DNA of 64,000 nucleotides from Paenibacillus sacheonensis (GTDB lineage: Bacteria; Bacillota; Bacilli; Paenibacillales; Paenibacillaceae). The stretch's first letter is position 1. The number at the start of each line of letters is the position of its first letter. The position numbers and the translations under genes are program-made. The stretch spans positions 248,001 to 312,000 of the forward strand of contig NZ_JAAAMU010000007.1 of the NCBI RefSeq assembly GCF_009909195.1, in the 5' to 3' direction. Positions 51,164-59,461 of this stretch are shown here, piece after piece. Under the pieces are notes generated by a model, which worked only from the letters and a program-made list of their open reading frames with translations, made no database searches and was not told where the DNA came from.

Positions 51164-52267
51164 ATGGAAAAGGCCTTACAATTAAGCGGATGGCAATTAT
51201 TCGGCATGACGAGCGCGTTCGTCGCGGGGACGACGTTTATCCTGCTGCCCGTCGGACTCATTTCCTCGGCAAGTCAGCTCGCATGGCTCGTCCAGCTGTG
51301 GAGCGTATTGTTCGGCTTGGCCGTGGGAGGGTTCTGGCTGTACGTCGCAAGCCGGTACCCCGGCCTGTCCCTGGTCGAAATATCCAGGCGTGCGCTGGGC
51401 AAGCATGTCGGAGGCTTCGTCTCCCTCTGTTATATCGTGTTCTTCATCCAGATCTCAGCCTGGGTAACGCGAAACATGAGCGACTTCATGCAGATCAACC
51501 TGATGCCGAAGACGCCGCTTAGCGTATTTAATATTTTGGCACTGCTCGTATGCGCTTATGCGGTAATCAAAGGCATCGATACGATCTCGCTGGTGAGCGT
51601 CGTTCTCATCCCCTTGCTGACCATCGCGTATTGGACGCCGTTTACCGTCATGCTGAGGGAATGGAATTGGAATCATTTCGATTATCCCGTCAACTTCGAC
51701 TTCTGGCCGACGCTCGCGGAGACCAAATACGCGCTCGGGTTTCCGTTCATGGAGACCGTCGCGTTCATGATGGCATTCCCGCTCGTGCGCACGAGGCTGA
51801 AAACGGCCTTTTTGGGCGGAATCCTGTTCATGGGCTTCCAGATCTCGCTGTCGATCTTCTTTACCGTCGGCATTCTCGGCGTCTATCGGAGCTCGCACTT
51901 GACCTATCCGATCTATAACATCTTCCGCGAGATGCAATTCTCCACTTTCCTGGAGCACCTGGAAGCCATCGTCTCCGTTACCGCCCTGATGCTCGTGTTC
52001 GTGAAGCTGAGCGTGCTGTTCTATTGCGCCGTATCGTCGATCTGCCAGCTGTTCGCGATCGAGAATCGCGCCATCGTCGCTTATCCGCTCGTCTGGGTTA
52101 TCTCGGCCTACGCCTTGTTGTTTGCCAATATCGTCGATAACGAGGAGTGGGTTCAACATTATTTGTTCATCTACTACGTTCCGTTCGGGATCGGTTTCCC
52201 CCTTCTGTTCCTGATCGCGTCCTGGTTTCGCCGCCGGTCCGATTCGACCAAGGAGGCGACGGCATGA
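51164..52267 (+). CDS. GerAB-type spore germination permease (B subunit)
   Basis: The 367-aa APC-superfamily protein has ten hydrophobic segments, with MTSAFVAGTTFILLP in the first and FGLAVGG, FPFMETVAFM blocks. It is the presumed germinant-binding subunit of the second receptor. ATG 51164 follows AAGGAGAG. It overlaps the next gene by 4 bp (ATGA). Confidence 0.92.
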   Translation: MEKALQLSGWQLFGMTSAFVAGTTFILLPVGLISSASQLAWLVQLWSVLFGLAVGGFWLYVASRYPGLSLVEISRRALGKHVGGFVSLCYIVFFIQISAWVTRNMSDFMQINLMPKTPLSVFNILALLVCAYAVIKGIDTISLVSVVLIPLLTIAYWTPFTVMLREWNWNHFDYPVNFDFWPTLAETKYALGFPFMETVAFMMAFPLVRTRLKTAFLGGILFMGFQISLSIFFTVGILGVYRSSHLTYPIYNIFREMQFSTFLEHLEAIVSVTALMLVFVKLSVLFYCAVSSICQLFAIENRAIVAYPLVWVISAYALLFANIVDNEEWVQHYLFIYYVPFGIGFPLLFLIASWFRRRSDSTKEATA

Positions 52268-52473
52268 TATGGCTGCTGCTGCTGTACGCGGTATTTCTCG
52301 TCGTGGGCTTCCTAATTATGAAATCAGGGCAAGCCGGGCTTGCAGGCAGGAAGGAAAAAGCGTTGTTCGCGACGATCACGTCGATCGGATGCGTCTTGTG
52401 GCTGAGCCTGCTGCTTCAAAGGCCGCTCGATCTCAACAAAGCGATCGGCATGGCCATTGATTTCTTCTTTTGA
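52264..52473 (+). CDS. small two-helix membrane protein, germinant-receptor D-subunit-like
   Basis: The 69-aa protein has two hydrophobic helices (MIWLLLLYAVFLVVGFLIM and ATITSIGCVLWLSLLL) and a short polar tail ending AIDFFF. It is coupled to the B-subunit gene by a 4-bp overlap and ends the operon. Small two-TM proteins in this place in Bacillus receptor operons are called D subunits and modulate receptor function. The assignment here is by size, topology and position. Confidence 0.75.
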   Translation: MIWLLLLYAVFLVVGFLIMKSGQAGLAGRKEKALFATITSIGCVLWLSLLLQRPLDLNKAIGMAIDFFF

Positions 52474-52504
52474 CCCCCGTATCTGCAAGCACGTTTTCTT
52501 ATAA

Positions 52505-52543
52505 CCCGTTTGGATGGAGACGATTCCGTCCAAACGGGTTTTT
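52505..52543 (+). terminator. terminator of the second germinant-receptor operon
   Basis: CCCGTTTGGA and TCCAAACGGG arms with a 14-bp loop are followed by TTTTT. Confidence 0.85.
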
Positions 52544-52556
52544 CGCGTGCGACCCC

Positions 52557-52602
52557 GCCCTGCCCTGCCCTGCCCATCCCTGCTCTGCTCTGCCCTGTCC
52601 TG
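52557..52602. repeat. pentanucleotide CCCTG repeat
   Basis: About nine imperfect CCCTG/CTCTG units in a row stand directly after the MFS gene's stop codon. Confidence 0.8.
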
Positions 52603-52603
52603 G

Positions 52604-53812
52604 CTAATCCGATCGTCGGGTCTTGGTCTCGACGCCGTATAAGAGCAGCATGACCGTCCCGATCAATAGGACCGCGGCAAACACGCCGAATATCGAGGCA
52701 TAACCGATGTCCGCCTGGACCAGGACGCCGACGAGGTACGGCGCAGCCACGCTGCCGAGCCGGCCGAAGCCGGCCGCGAAGCCGGATCCCGCGGCCCGGA
52801 TGGCGGCCGGATAGTTCTCGGGCGTATACGCGTACAACGCCCCCCATGCCCCCAAATTCGAAAAGGAGAGCAGCGCCCCCGTGACCAGCAACACCGCGGT
52901 GCTGTCGCTCGACCCGAAGCCCAGCGCCATCGCGCCGGAGAAGACGAGAAATACGGCCAGCGTCGCCTTGCGGCCCCATTTCTCCACGAGATAGGAAGCG
53001 ACGAAATAACCAGGCAGCTGAGCGAGCGTCATGATCAGTACGTAGCGGAAGCTTTGAATCATGGAGAAGCCTTTGTCGACCAATACGGAGGGCAGCCACA
53101 GGAACATGCCGTAATAGGAGAACGCGATGGCGAACCAAACCGCCCACAGCGCGATCGTTTCCCGCTTATAGGAGGTAAACAGCTCGCGGATGCGGATCCG
53201 CCGTTCCTGCTTCTGCCGACGGAACTGCGGCGACTCCTTCACTTCGCGGCGAATCCAGAACGCCAGCAGGATCGGCAGCGCGCCGACGGCAACCGCGATG
53301 CGCCAGCCATACGGAGGAATGACGAAATACGCGAGAACGGCGGCCAGGATCCAGCCGACGGCCCAGAAGCTTTCCAGCAGGACGACCGTCCGGCCTCTCG
53401 CTTCGGGCGGCGAGAATTCGCTGACAAGCGTAGAAGCTACCGGCAGCTCGGCCCCCAGTCCGACGCCCATCAAGAACCGGAGCAGGAGCATGAGGACGAA
53501 CCCGCTCGCGAAGGCGCTGCCGAAGCTGAACGCGCCGAACACGACCAGCGTGAGCAAGAAAACGGGCCGCCGGCCGAAACGATCGGCGAGATAGCCGCCT
53601 AACACCGCGCCGATGGCCATGCCGACCAGATTCACGGTACCGAGCAAGCCGGCCTCCCGCGCAGACAGTCCCCATTCTTTTCGAAGCGCGACCAGGATGA
53701 AGGACAGCAAACCGACGTCCATGGCATCGAACATCCAGCCGAAGCCGGCAGCCCAGAACACCTTGCGCAGCTCGCGTTTGGAACCGGCCGCGGCGGCATT
53801 GATTTGACTCAT
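52604..53812 (-). CDS. MFS transporter, YceI/NiaP (niacin-type) subgroup
   Basis: The 402-aa carrier has 12 TM segments. GWMFDAMDVGLLSFILVAL in TM1, GGYLADRFGRRPVF in the first loop, ELPVASTLVSE and YTPENYPAAIRAAGSG match the metabolite:H+ symporter branch that contains YceI/NiaP, a niacin carrier. The substrate here is only suggested. AAAGGAG precedes the start. It is monocistronic. Confidence 0.85.
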   Translation of the reverse strand: MSQINAAAAGSKRELRKVFWAAGFGWMFDAMDVGLLSFILVALRKEWGLSAREAGLLGTVNLVGMAIGAVLGGYLADRFGRRPVFLLTLVVFGAFSFGSAFASGFVLMLLLRFLMGVGLGAELPVASTLVSEFSPPEARGRTVVLLESFWAVGWILAAVLAYFVIPPYGWRIAVAVGALPILLAFWIRREVKESPQFRRQKQERRIRIRELFTSYKRETIALWAVWFAIAFSYYGMFLWLPSVLVDKGFSMIQSFRYVLIMTLAQLPGYFVASYLVEKWGRKATLAVFLVFSGAMALGFGSSDSTAVLLVTGALLSFSNLGAWGALYAYTPENYPAAIRAAGSGFAAGFGRLGSVAAPYLVGVLVQADIGYASIFGVFAAVLLIGTVMLLLYGVETKTRRSD

Positions 53813-53985
53813 AGAATGACTCCTTTTGCGAACTTAGTGGATAAGTTGGCAGGTAACGGTTGTTATGTTGAGTGTTCCTTATCTGTCATTCGCTTATCCG
53901 TATCGCGCAAATAACCCTCCCCTGCCATCAAGGTCGCAGATGGCAAGGAAGGGTTGCATTATTGGATCAAGACCGCTCGGCGGAA

Positions 53986-54990
53986 TTAATTCGGCTGCTG
54001 TACGCGAACGAGAATCCTTCCTCGCGCTTCGCCTCGCAATAGAATGGGAAGCACGTCCGGGAGCTGATGAAGCGCCACTTCTTGTTGAACGAATCGTTCG
54101 AGTCTTGCCGGTTTAAAATCGGCGGCCAACCGATTCCACGTTTTCAACCGAGTTTCCATCGGACAATCCACCGAATCGATGCCAAGTAAATTGACGCCTC
54201 TTAGAATAAACGGAAAGACTGTCGTCGATAGTTTCGTCCCTGCCGTCAACCCGCTGGCTGCTGCCGATCCCCCGTAATGAAGCTGAGATAAGACGGCCGC
54301 AAGCGTATCTCCTCCTACCGAATCGACGGCGGCGGCCCATCTTTTCTTGCCCAGCGTTTTCGATTTCCCTGCGGACAGTTCTTCTCGCGAAATAATCGCC
54401 GCGGCCCCGAGGTTTCTCAAATAATCATGTTCGGCCGCTTTGCCGGTGCTTGCTTCGACCTCATAGCCGAGCGAAGAGAGAATCGAGATCGCGAAGCTGC
54501 CTACCCCTCCGGTCGCTCCCGTCACCAGAAGCTTTCCTTTACCGGGCGTAATGCCGTTATCCTCGAGCCGCTGAACGGACAATGCAGCCGTGAAGCCGGC
54601 CGTTCCGATAATCATGGCTTCTCTTACAGTCAGTCCCTCGGGCAGAGGGACGATCCACTCCGCGGGTATACGAGCATACTCGCTATAACCTCCAAAATGG
54701 GATACGCCGATTCCGTAGCTGGTCGCGATCACCTCGTCGCCGGGTTGAAACCGAACATCCGAAGACGTAACCACCACGCCAGCCAAATCGATGCCGGGAA
54801 TGAACGGATAGGTCGTCACGATATTGCCGTCGGCGATCGAAGCAAGGCTGTCTTTATAATTCACGCTCGAATATTCGGTGCGAATCAGGACTTCTCCCTC
54901 CGGCAAGTCTTGCAGCGTAACTTGTCGAAGCTGCAGCGAAACCTCGTCGGCTTGTTTATCGATCACGAGTGCATGGAATGGCTCGTTCAT
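53986..54990 (-). CDS. YhdH/YhfP family quinone oxidoreductase (acrylyl-CoA reductase-like)
   Basis: The 334-aa zinc-free MDR has TEYSSVNYKDSLA, YPFIPGIDLAGVV and TGATGGVGSFAISILSSLGY, all characteristic of the YhfP/AcuI group, which reduces enoyl or quinone substrates with NADPH. No metal ligands are present. Two GTTACTTT repeats (55018-55036) lie 28-46 bp before the start and could be an operator. AAAGGAG precedes the start. Confidence 0.9.
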   Translation of the reverse strand: MNEPFHALVIDKQADEVSLQLRQVTLQDLPEGEVLIRTEYSSVNYKDSLASIADGNIVTTYPFIPGIDLAGVVVTSSDVRFQPGDEVIATSYGIGVSHFGGYSEYARIPAEWIVPLPEGLTVREAMIIGTAGFTAALSVQRLEDNGITPGKGKLLVTGATGGVGSFAISILSSLGYEVEASTGKAAEHDYLRNLGAAAIISREELSAGKSKTLGKKRWAAAVDSVGGDTLAAVLSQLHYGGSAAASGLTAGTKLSTTVFPFILRGVNLLGIDSVDCPMETRLKTWNRLAADFKPARLERFVQQEVALHQLPDVLPILLRGEARGRILVRVQQPN

Positions 54991-55229
54991 CGTTGCGGTC
55001 TCCTTTCGCGTGCCATCGTTACTTTATTGTTACTTTTTCGACACTCTTTTGTAACGACCTCCTACCCGCGTCCAAGGTAAGATGAGCTTGTAAACAACAA
55101 CGTCCCTTCGGCCGGTCACTAAATATTGTAAAGTAAATCACTGCAACATATCAACGCCGCTTACGTCGATAAGGGTGAAACACATTTCATGGAGCGGACA
55201 CGATCCGACACAACGAGGAGGAAATTCAA

Positions 55230-55829
55230 ATGAATTTATATACGTCTGCCAAAAAAACGGCGATTGCAACGGTGACTGCGGGAACGCTGGTCTTATCCGT
55301 CGCCGGAGCTCTCCCATCCTACGCCGCATCCACTACGGCTGCTCCTGCCGCTGCTCCCGTGGACGCGCATATGAAAGCTTTCCAAACGCTGATGAGCTTT
55401 TACAAGCCGGCTCTTCAAGGCCAGTTCCCGAATTTCCACGGCTTCACGATCGGCTCGACCTCGCATGAGACGGTCATCAAAGCCATCGGCAAAGCGGAAT
55501 CCCCGGCCAAGGATGCCGACGGCTTCGACGTCTATCATGCCGAAATGGGACATCCCGGCTACGCGCTCAACTACAAGCTCGACAAAATACGCGAAATGCG
55601 CTACTTCGGCACGAGCGTCGAGCGCCAGACGAATCTTGGCGGCATCTCCCTTCGCATGATTGTCCAGCACTGGGGTGCCCCGAATCAATCCGTCCTCATT
55701 AAAGCAGGCAAAACCGTACAAAAGAAACTCACCTACGTTCGCGGCAAATATCAGCTTGAGTTCATCTTCAACAACACAAGCGGCTTGGATCTGGATCATA
55801 TTAATCTCGTTAATAAAACGATCAAATAA
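55230..55829 (+). CDS. secreted YjgB-like (DUF4309) protein
   Basis: The 199-aa protein has a signal peptide (TAGTLVLSVAGALPSYAA), an Ala-rich linker, then the YjgB/DUF4309 domain: GFTIGSTSHETVIKAIGK, FDVYHAEMGHPGYAL and YVRGKYQLEFIF. In Bacillus the family is seen in sporulation and envelope-stress regulons; the function is not established. AGGAGGAA precedes the start and it is followed by a strong terminator. Confidence 0.85.
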   Translation: MNLYTSAKKTAIATVTAGTLVLSVAGALPSYAASTTAAPAAAPVDAHMKAFQTLMSFYKPALQGQFPNFHGFTIGSTSHETVIKAIGKAESPAKDADGFDVYHAEMGHPGYALNYKLDKIREMRYFGTSVERQTNLGGISLRMIVQHWGAPNQSVLIKAGKTVQKKLTYVRGKYQLEFIFNNTSGLDLDHINLVNKTIK

Positions 55830-55853
55830 CGAAATACGAGCTCATTCTTCCCG

Positions 55854-55880
55854 AAGCGACCTTAAAACGGTCGCTTTTTT
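55854..55880 (+). terminator. terminator of the YjgB-like gene
   Basis: AAGCGACC and GGTCGCTT arms are followed by TTTTTT. Confidence 0.85.
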
Positions 55881-55930
55881 AATGCGGTTAATTACATATG
55901 ACCCGCATGCAACATTCCCCATATTATATT

Positions 55931-56007
55931 GTGCAAAATATAATTGACCGATATACAATATCGATATATACTTCATAGTATGTTTAATATGTAGTGCACA
56001 ACATAAT
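55931..56007 (+). promoter_or_regulatory. gpx promoter with OhrR-type elements
   Basis: Promoter TTGACC (55944-55949), 17 bp, TATACT (55967-55972). GTGCAAAATATAAT (55931-55944) abuts the -35, and a related GTGCACAACATAAT (55994-56007) lies after the expected transcript start. The first element recurs exactly, inverted, upstream of ohrR at 57178-57191. Confidence 0.7.
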
Positions 56008-56039
56008 TTTAGACAACATACATGAAGGGATGAATGCAT

Positions 56040-56516
56040 ATGTCCATTTACGATTTCGAAGTCAGAACGGTTAGAGGCGAGGCCAAATCGCTCCGCGAAT
56101 ATGAAGGCAAAGTGCTGCTGATCGTCAACACGGCCAGCAATTGCATGTTCGCCTCCCAATACAAAGAGCTCCAAGAGCTTTATGCCAAGTACAAGCCCGA
56201 AGGACTGGAAATATTAGGATTCCCCACGAACCAATTCGGCAGCGGAGAAAAACGCACGAACGAAGATATCCATAGCTTCTGCGAAATCAACTTCGGCGTC
56301 TCCTTCCCGCTCTTCGAGAAAACCGAAGTGAACGGCGACAACGCCCATCCGTTGTTCCGGCATTTGAAGAAAGCCGCGCCCGGCGTGCTCGGCTCGAAGT
56401 CGATCAAATGGAACTTCACCAAGTTTCTCGTCGATCGCAGCGGTAACGTGCTGAAACGCTTCGGGTCCGCCGAGAAGCCGTCGGACATGGAGAAAGTCGT
56501 AGCCGATTTGCTTTAA
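56040..56516 (+). CDS. glutathione peroxidase family (thiol peroxidase)
   Basis: The 158-aa thioredoxin-fold protein has a peroxidatic Cys35 in VNTASNCMF, GFPTNQFG with the Gln of the active site, and WNFTKF with the Trp/Asn. A second Cys (CEINFGVSFPLF) may be the resolving residue, as in thioredoxin-dependent bacterial members. The family reduces organic hydroperoxides. The block around Cys35 reads CMFASQY rather than the usual CGFTPQY. It faces ohrR, which shares its operator. Confidence 0.9.
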   Translation: MSIYDFEVRTVRGEAKSLREYEGKVLLIVNTASNCMFASQYKELQELYAKYKPEGLEILGFPTNQFGSGEKRTNEDIHSFCEINFGVSFPLFEKTEVNGDNAHPLFRHLKKAAPGVLGSKSIKWNFTKFLVDRSGNVLKRFGSAEKPSDMEKVVADLL

Positions 56517-56533
56517 GCCGGTCTCGCGCCAAA

Positions 56534-56577
56534 AAGGAGCAATCGCGATAGATTCCCTCTGCTGCCGATTGCTCCTT
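56534..56577 (+). terminator. terminator of the peroxidase gene
   Basis: AAGGAGCAATCG and CGATTGCTCCTT arms with a 20-bp loop stand 18 bp after the stop. Confidence 0.7.
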
Positions 56578-56623
56578 GTTGGCGTGATGAGCGAAGATTG
56601 GCGAAACTCGCGACAAAAAGCAA

Positions 56624-56650
56624 AAAGAGAGGCAAACGTCGCCTCTCTCT
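56624..56650 (-). terminator. terminator of ohrR
   Basis: AGAGAGGC and GCCTCTCT arms on the minus strand are followed by TTTTTGCTTTTTG, 30 bp past the stop. Confidence 0.75.
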
Positions 56651-56679
56651 TAGCCTCAGCCGCATCGTGCATACCGCTC

Positions 56680-57117
56680 TTAATCGCGCCCAGATAATAG
56701 CTGCGCTTCCTTCAGCAGCCCTTGGACGGCCGACAGCGTCTGAACGTAATTCTCCTCCGATTTGCAAAGCGCTACGAACAAATTTCGCGATACGTCCTTC
56801 ATCTGCGCTTCCAAAGCCGCGCCTTTGTCCGTCAAGCCGATCTCCACTTTCCGTTCGTCGTCGATCGAGCGTTTGCGGGTAATGAGCTCCGCCTCCTGCA
56901 GTCGTTTCAATAAAGGCGTTAACGTACCGGTATCGAGCAGCAGCTTGTCCCCTAATGCCGTTACCGTCGTATTCCTATGCTTCCATAACACGACCAAGAC
57001 GAGGTATTGCGGATACGTCAGGTCGAATTTGTCCAAGATCGGGCGATACAGCCGCGTGATTTCACGGGAGGCTGCGTAGACGGAGAAACAAAGCATATTT
57101 TCGAGATCCATGTCCAT
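56680..57117 (-). CDS. ohrR: organic hydroperoxide-sensing MarR regulator
   Basis: The 145-aa MarR protein has the OhrR sensor sequence MLCFSVYAASREITRLYRP with the reactive Cys at residue 10, the two Tyr that hydrogen-bond to it, and a winged HTH (TVTALGDKLLLDTGTLTPLLKRL). In the family, oxidation of that Cys by organic hydroperoxide releases DNA. No ohr gene lies here; the peroxidase gene shares its operator instead. AGGAGG precedes ATG 57117. Confidence 0.92.
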   Translation of the reverse strand: MDMDLENMLCFSVYAASREITRLYRPILDKFDLTYPQYLVLVVLWKHRNTTVTALGDKLLLDTGTLTPLLKRLQEAELITRKRSIDDERKVEIGLTDKGAALEAQMKDVSRNLFVALCKSEENYVQTLSAVQGLLKEAQLLSGRD

Positions 57118-57161
57118 TGCCGCTGGATGCCTCCTAGCTTGTAGTCGAATATCATCCTTCC

Positions 57162-57191
57162 ATTATATATCCTCCCCATTATATTTTGCAC
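57162..57191 (-). promoter_or_regulatory. ohrR promoter/operator
   Basis: GTGCAAAATATAAT (minus strand, 57178-57191) overlaps a TATAAT, and a second TATAAT lies at 57162-57167. Binding here would give autorepression. Confidence 0.6.
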
Positions 57192-57360
57192 GATTAAGTT
57201 TGCATAAACCATTTACCAGACTAAAAACAAATTCGACAAAAGAAATGACGACTCGCCCCTGTAGATCGACGTACTTTTTAACCGAAATCTTATAAACTTC
57301 TGTTATTCCTAAAACACGCATGCTTTACGATACGACTAAAAGGAGAATTAGACCTTACAC

Positions 57361-57828
57361 ATGAAAAAAAGAGAGTCCAACATGCAGTCCGTTTTCGAAG
57401 CCCACATTTCGCGCATCGTCATCACAAGTACGAAGAAGCAAGCGATCGAAAAAGCAGCTTACGAGCTGAACCCGTCCAACCTTCCGCTAGAATGGCTGAC
57501 CTTGAGAAACGAGCAAGGCGAGTCAAAGGAGTTTCGGGTGAGCCAGGTGAATCTGCTGGAATGGCAGGATGCGGAATTCACGGAAACCTGTCATCAATTC
57601 AAGGTGCTCGGGCGAATCGTCTTATCCATATGCCCGCGGCAAACTGCGTCCGATCATGGCGAGACTGGGCTTGGTACCTACAGGATTCCCCGGTCCTCCG
57701 TATACGATAAACCTGTTCTCGTTCTTTCGGAAGGCATGAATCACTACTTTCTGACGGTGCTGCAGCAGGAGATGAGATGGGAAGCCCCGATGATCAACGT
57801 CGTCAATCCCTTAAGCAAGCTGGCCTAG
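57361..57828 (+). CDS. protein of unknown function
   Basis: The 155-aa soluble protein has a hydrophilic N-terminus, then ISRIVITSTKKQAIEKAAY, a middle LEWLTLRNEQGESKEFRV, VLGRIVLSICPRQTASDHGETG and a C-terminal VLVLSEGMNHYFLTVLQQEMRWE. I do not recognise it and see no signal peptide or TM. AGGAGA lies 14 bp before ATG 57361, a long spacing; the ATG at residue 8 is an alternative. A second small gene follows 34 bp later and probably shares the transcript. Confidence 0.55.
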   Translation: MKKRESNMQSVFEAHISRIVITSTKKQAIEKAAYELNPSNLPLEWLTLRNEQGESKEFRVSQVNLLEWQDAEFTETCHQFKVLGRIVLSICPRQTASDHGETGLGTYRIPRSSVYDKPVLVLSEGMNHYFLTVLQQEMRWEAPMINVVNPLSKLA

Positions 57829-57862
57829 CAGCGATATCAAACTCACCAAGGGAGATGGAAGG

Positions 57863-58027
57863 ATGAGAACGATCTACGAAAATTACAGAGGGTTTAAAGT
57901 TTTCCAGCAGACGAACAGCTACGTTGCGATCCCTAACAAGACGGACGATGACAATCAGGACATTATGTTCCGCCAATGGCAGCTCATCGAGGTCTTGAAT
58001 ACGATCGATGCTTATATTGAAAACTAA
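57863..58027 (+). CDS. small acidic protein of unknown function
   Basis: A 54-aa open frame (MRTIYENYRGFKVFQQTNSY, then a D/N/Q-rich turn KTDDDNQDIMF and QWQLIEVLNTIDAYIEN) follows AAGGGAG at 8-bp spacing and ends before a strong terminator. Composition and ribosome site fit a real small gene. It may act with the 155-aa protein. Confidence 0.6.
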   Translation: MRTIYENYRGFKVFQQTNSYVAIPNKTDDDNQDIMFRQWQLIEVLNTIDAYIEN

Positions 58028-58051
58028 CGATTAACGAGTAGAGGTTAACTG

Positions 58052-58102
58052 CAAATAAGCAACCCGAGCCCGGTTATCCGCCGGACCAGGGTTGCTTATT
58101 TG
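58052..58102. terminator. bidirectional terminator
   Basis: CAAATAAGCAACCC and GGGTTGCTTATTTG arms with a 23-bp loop separate the small-gene operon from the convergent DUF2269-like gene. Confidence 0.8.
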
Positions 58103-58124
58103 TTTTGTTCAGAAACCGGCCTTT

Positions 58125-58571
58125 TCAGAACGGTTTAAACACCATCAGCAGAAGCGAGAACAAGGCGGCGAGGTTCGCGATGCCTTCGAGCACGGCGGAT
58201 CGCCGGCGCAGCAGTTTATACGCATCAGGCAGCGCATCGTCCCGCGTCAGCTGCAGCACGCCGAGCTGCTTCTTGATGCCCGCGGGAACCATGACCGCCA
58301 ATATCGCCAGTATAATCGCGAAAACAACGATGGAGACCACATACCAGCCCTCGCCGAATAGATAGGTTTCCATGAAGCCGAGCGCAAGTCCCGTAAGCAG
58401 AAGCAGGCTGCCGCCGAGCTTCGGCAGAATCGCGAGTTTCTCCAGCAGGCCGAGCGCGAATCTGGCCTGGCTCGCCGTGCGGGCGCCGCTCATGATGATC
58501 GGATAGCTTATCACTGCGGCGAGGGCAATGATTGCCGAGAGAATATGAATGAAGAGCAGGTACGTGTACAT
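58125..58571 (-). CDS. DUF2269-like four-helix membrane protein
   Basis: The 148-aa protein has four TM helices (LLFIHILSAIIALAAVISY with a conserved His, GGSLLLLTGLALGFMETYL, WYVVSIVVFAIILAILAVM, IANLAALFSLLLMVF). The family is of unknown function. It lies 17 bp after the NmrA-like gene and probably shares its promoter. GGGGAG precedes the start. Confidence 0.8.
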   Translation of the reverse strand: MYTYLLFIHILSAIIALAAVISYPIIMSGARTASQARFALGLLEKLAILPKLGGSLLLLTGLALGFMETYLFGEGWYVVSIVVFAIILAILAVMVPAGIKKQLGVLQLTRDDALPDAYKLLRRRSAVLEGIANLAALFSLLLMVFKPF

Positions 58572-58588
58572 GAATGACTCCCCCCAGC

Positions 58589-59314
58589 CTAAGCTTCAAC
58601 CGGAATTCGATAAGCGAGGCCGACCCTTTTTCTCGAATAAGGTCCTCCGAGCTCCATATGGTTCAGCATGCATGTCACCACATCCTCATAAGCAACGTTC
58701 AGATCCTGAAACCGACCGAACAAGTAACCGGCTACATCGGCCTCCGAATATTCCTTCACCGCCTCCGGAATCGTCAGGGGCAAGGCGTCCGTTGTCACAT
58801 GGAGTTGAGCCGACGCAGGAAGCCCGATCGAATCCGTCATCGTTCCCGGACACATCATGGACCAATCGAGCTCGGACCGCAGCAGCCGGTCATAATTCCG
58901 GTTGTGATTCTTGTATTCGGGCGGGAAACCGGGCAAATCGTTGCCGATGAGAGCCGTGTAAGGAATGTCGAGCAGGCCGGCTCCCCCCATCACCCATATC
59001 CTGCCGGAGAAATCCGGGTTGCGTTCGCACTGGCTTATAATGGCGTTCACGAGCTGAACGAACGCCTCTCCTTGACCGGCATGGCCGGCAGCGATAATAG
59101 CGGCGTCTTGATGGGAGAGCGCCTCGCCGACGCTTGCCGGGTTAAGGATATCGTCCACGATCACCTTCGCAGGTTTTGCGGAACGATCGCCTTGCTGTTC
59201 ATAGAATTTGTCGGCATTGCGCACGAATGCCGTCATTTCATGTCCCATGTTCATGCCTAGCTCCAACGCTCTTCTCCCTGTATTGCCCGTTGCTCCGAAG
59301 ACAATAATGTTCAT
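58589..59314 (-). CDS. NAD(P)-binding NmrA-like oxidoreductase
   Basis: The 241-aa atypical SDR has the Rossmann motif MNIIVFGATGNTGRRALELG and RIWVMGGAG, with no YxxxK. It is like YwnB/SDR-a5 proteins that bind NADPH and often take part in oxidative-stress responses. Its promoter region holds a GCTTAC-n6-GTAAGC palindrome and a 14-mer shared with the HxlR/dehalogenase locus. AAAGGAGG precedes the start. Confidence 0.87.
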   Translation of the reverse strand: MNIIVFGATGNTGRRALELGMNMGHEMTAFVRNADKFYEQQGDRSAKPAKVIVDDILNPASVGEALSHQDAAIIAAGHAGQGEAFVQLVNAIISQCERNPDFSGRIWVMGGAGLLDIPYTALIGNDLPGFPPEYKNHNRNYDRLLRSELDWSMMCPGTMTDSIGLPASAQLHVTTDALPLTIPEAVKEYSEADVAGYLFGRFQDLNVAYEDVVTCMLNHMELGGPYSRKRVGLAYRIPVEA

Positions 59315-59388
59315 TATTTGTTCCTCCTTTTAAGTGCTCCCTCTGGAATGACTCCATCGTAGCATCGCATCGGAATCTTGATAAGAAC

Positions 59389-59423
59389 GCACTTTAATGT
59401 AAGGGGCTTACTTAAAAGTAAGC
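59389..59423 (-). promoter_or_regulatory. candidate HxlR operator upstream of the NmrA-like gene
   Basis: GCTTACTT-TT-AAGTAAGC (minus strand, 59406-59423) is a near-perfect 18-bp palindrome. Next to it TTACATTAAAGTGC (59389-59402, minus strand) is identical to 8900-8913. The HxlR gene at 59550 is next upstream. Confidence 0.55.
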
Positions 59424-59461
59424 TTTGGCACAGCCATGGGATTGCCGGCCGTACAACGAGA

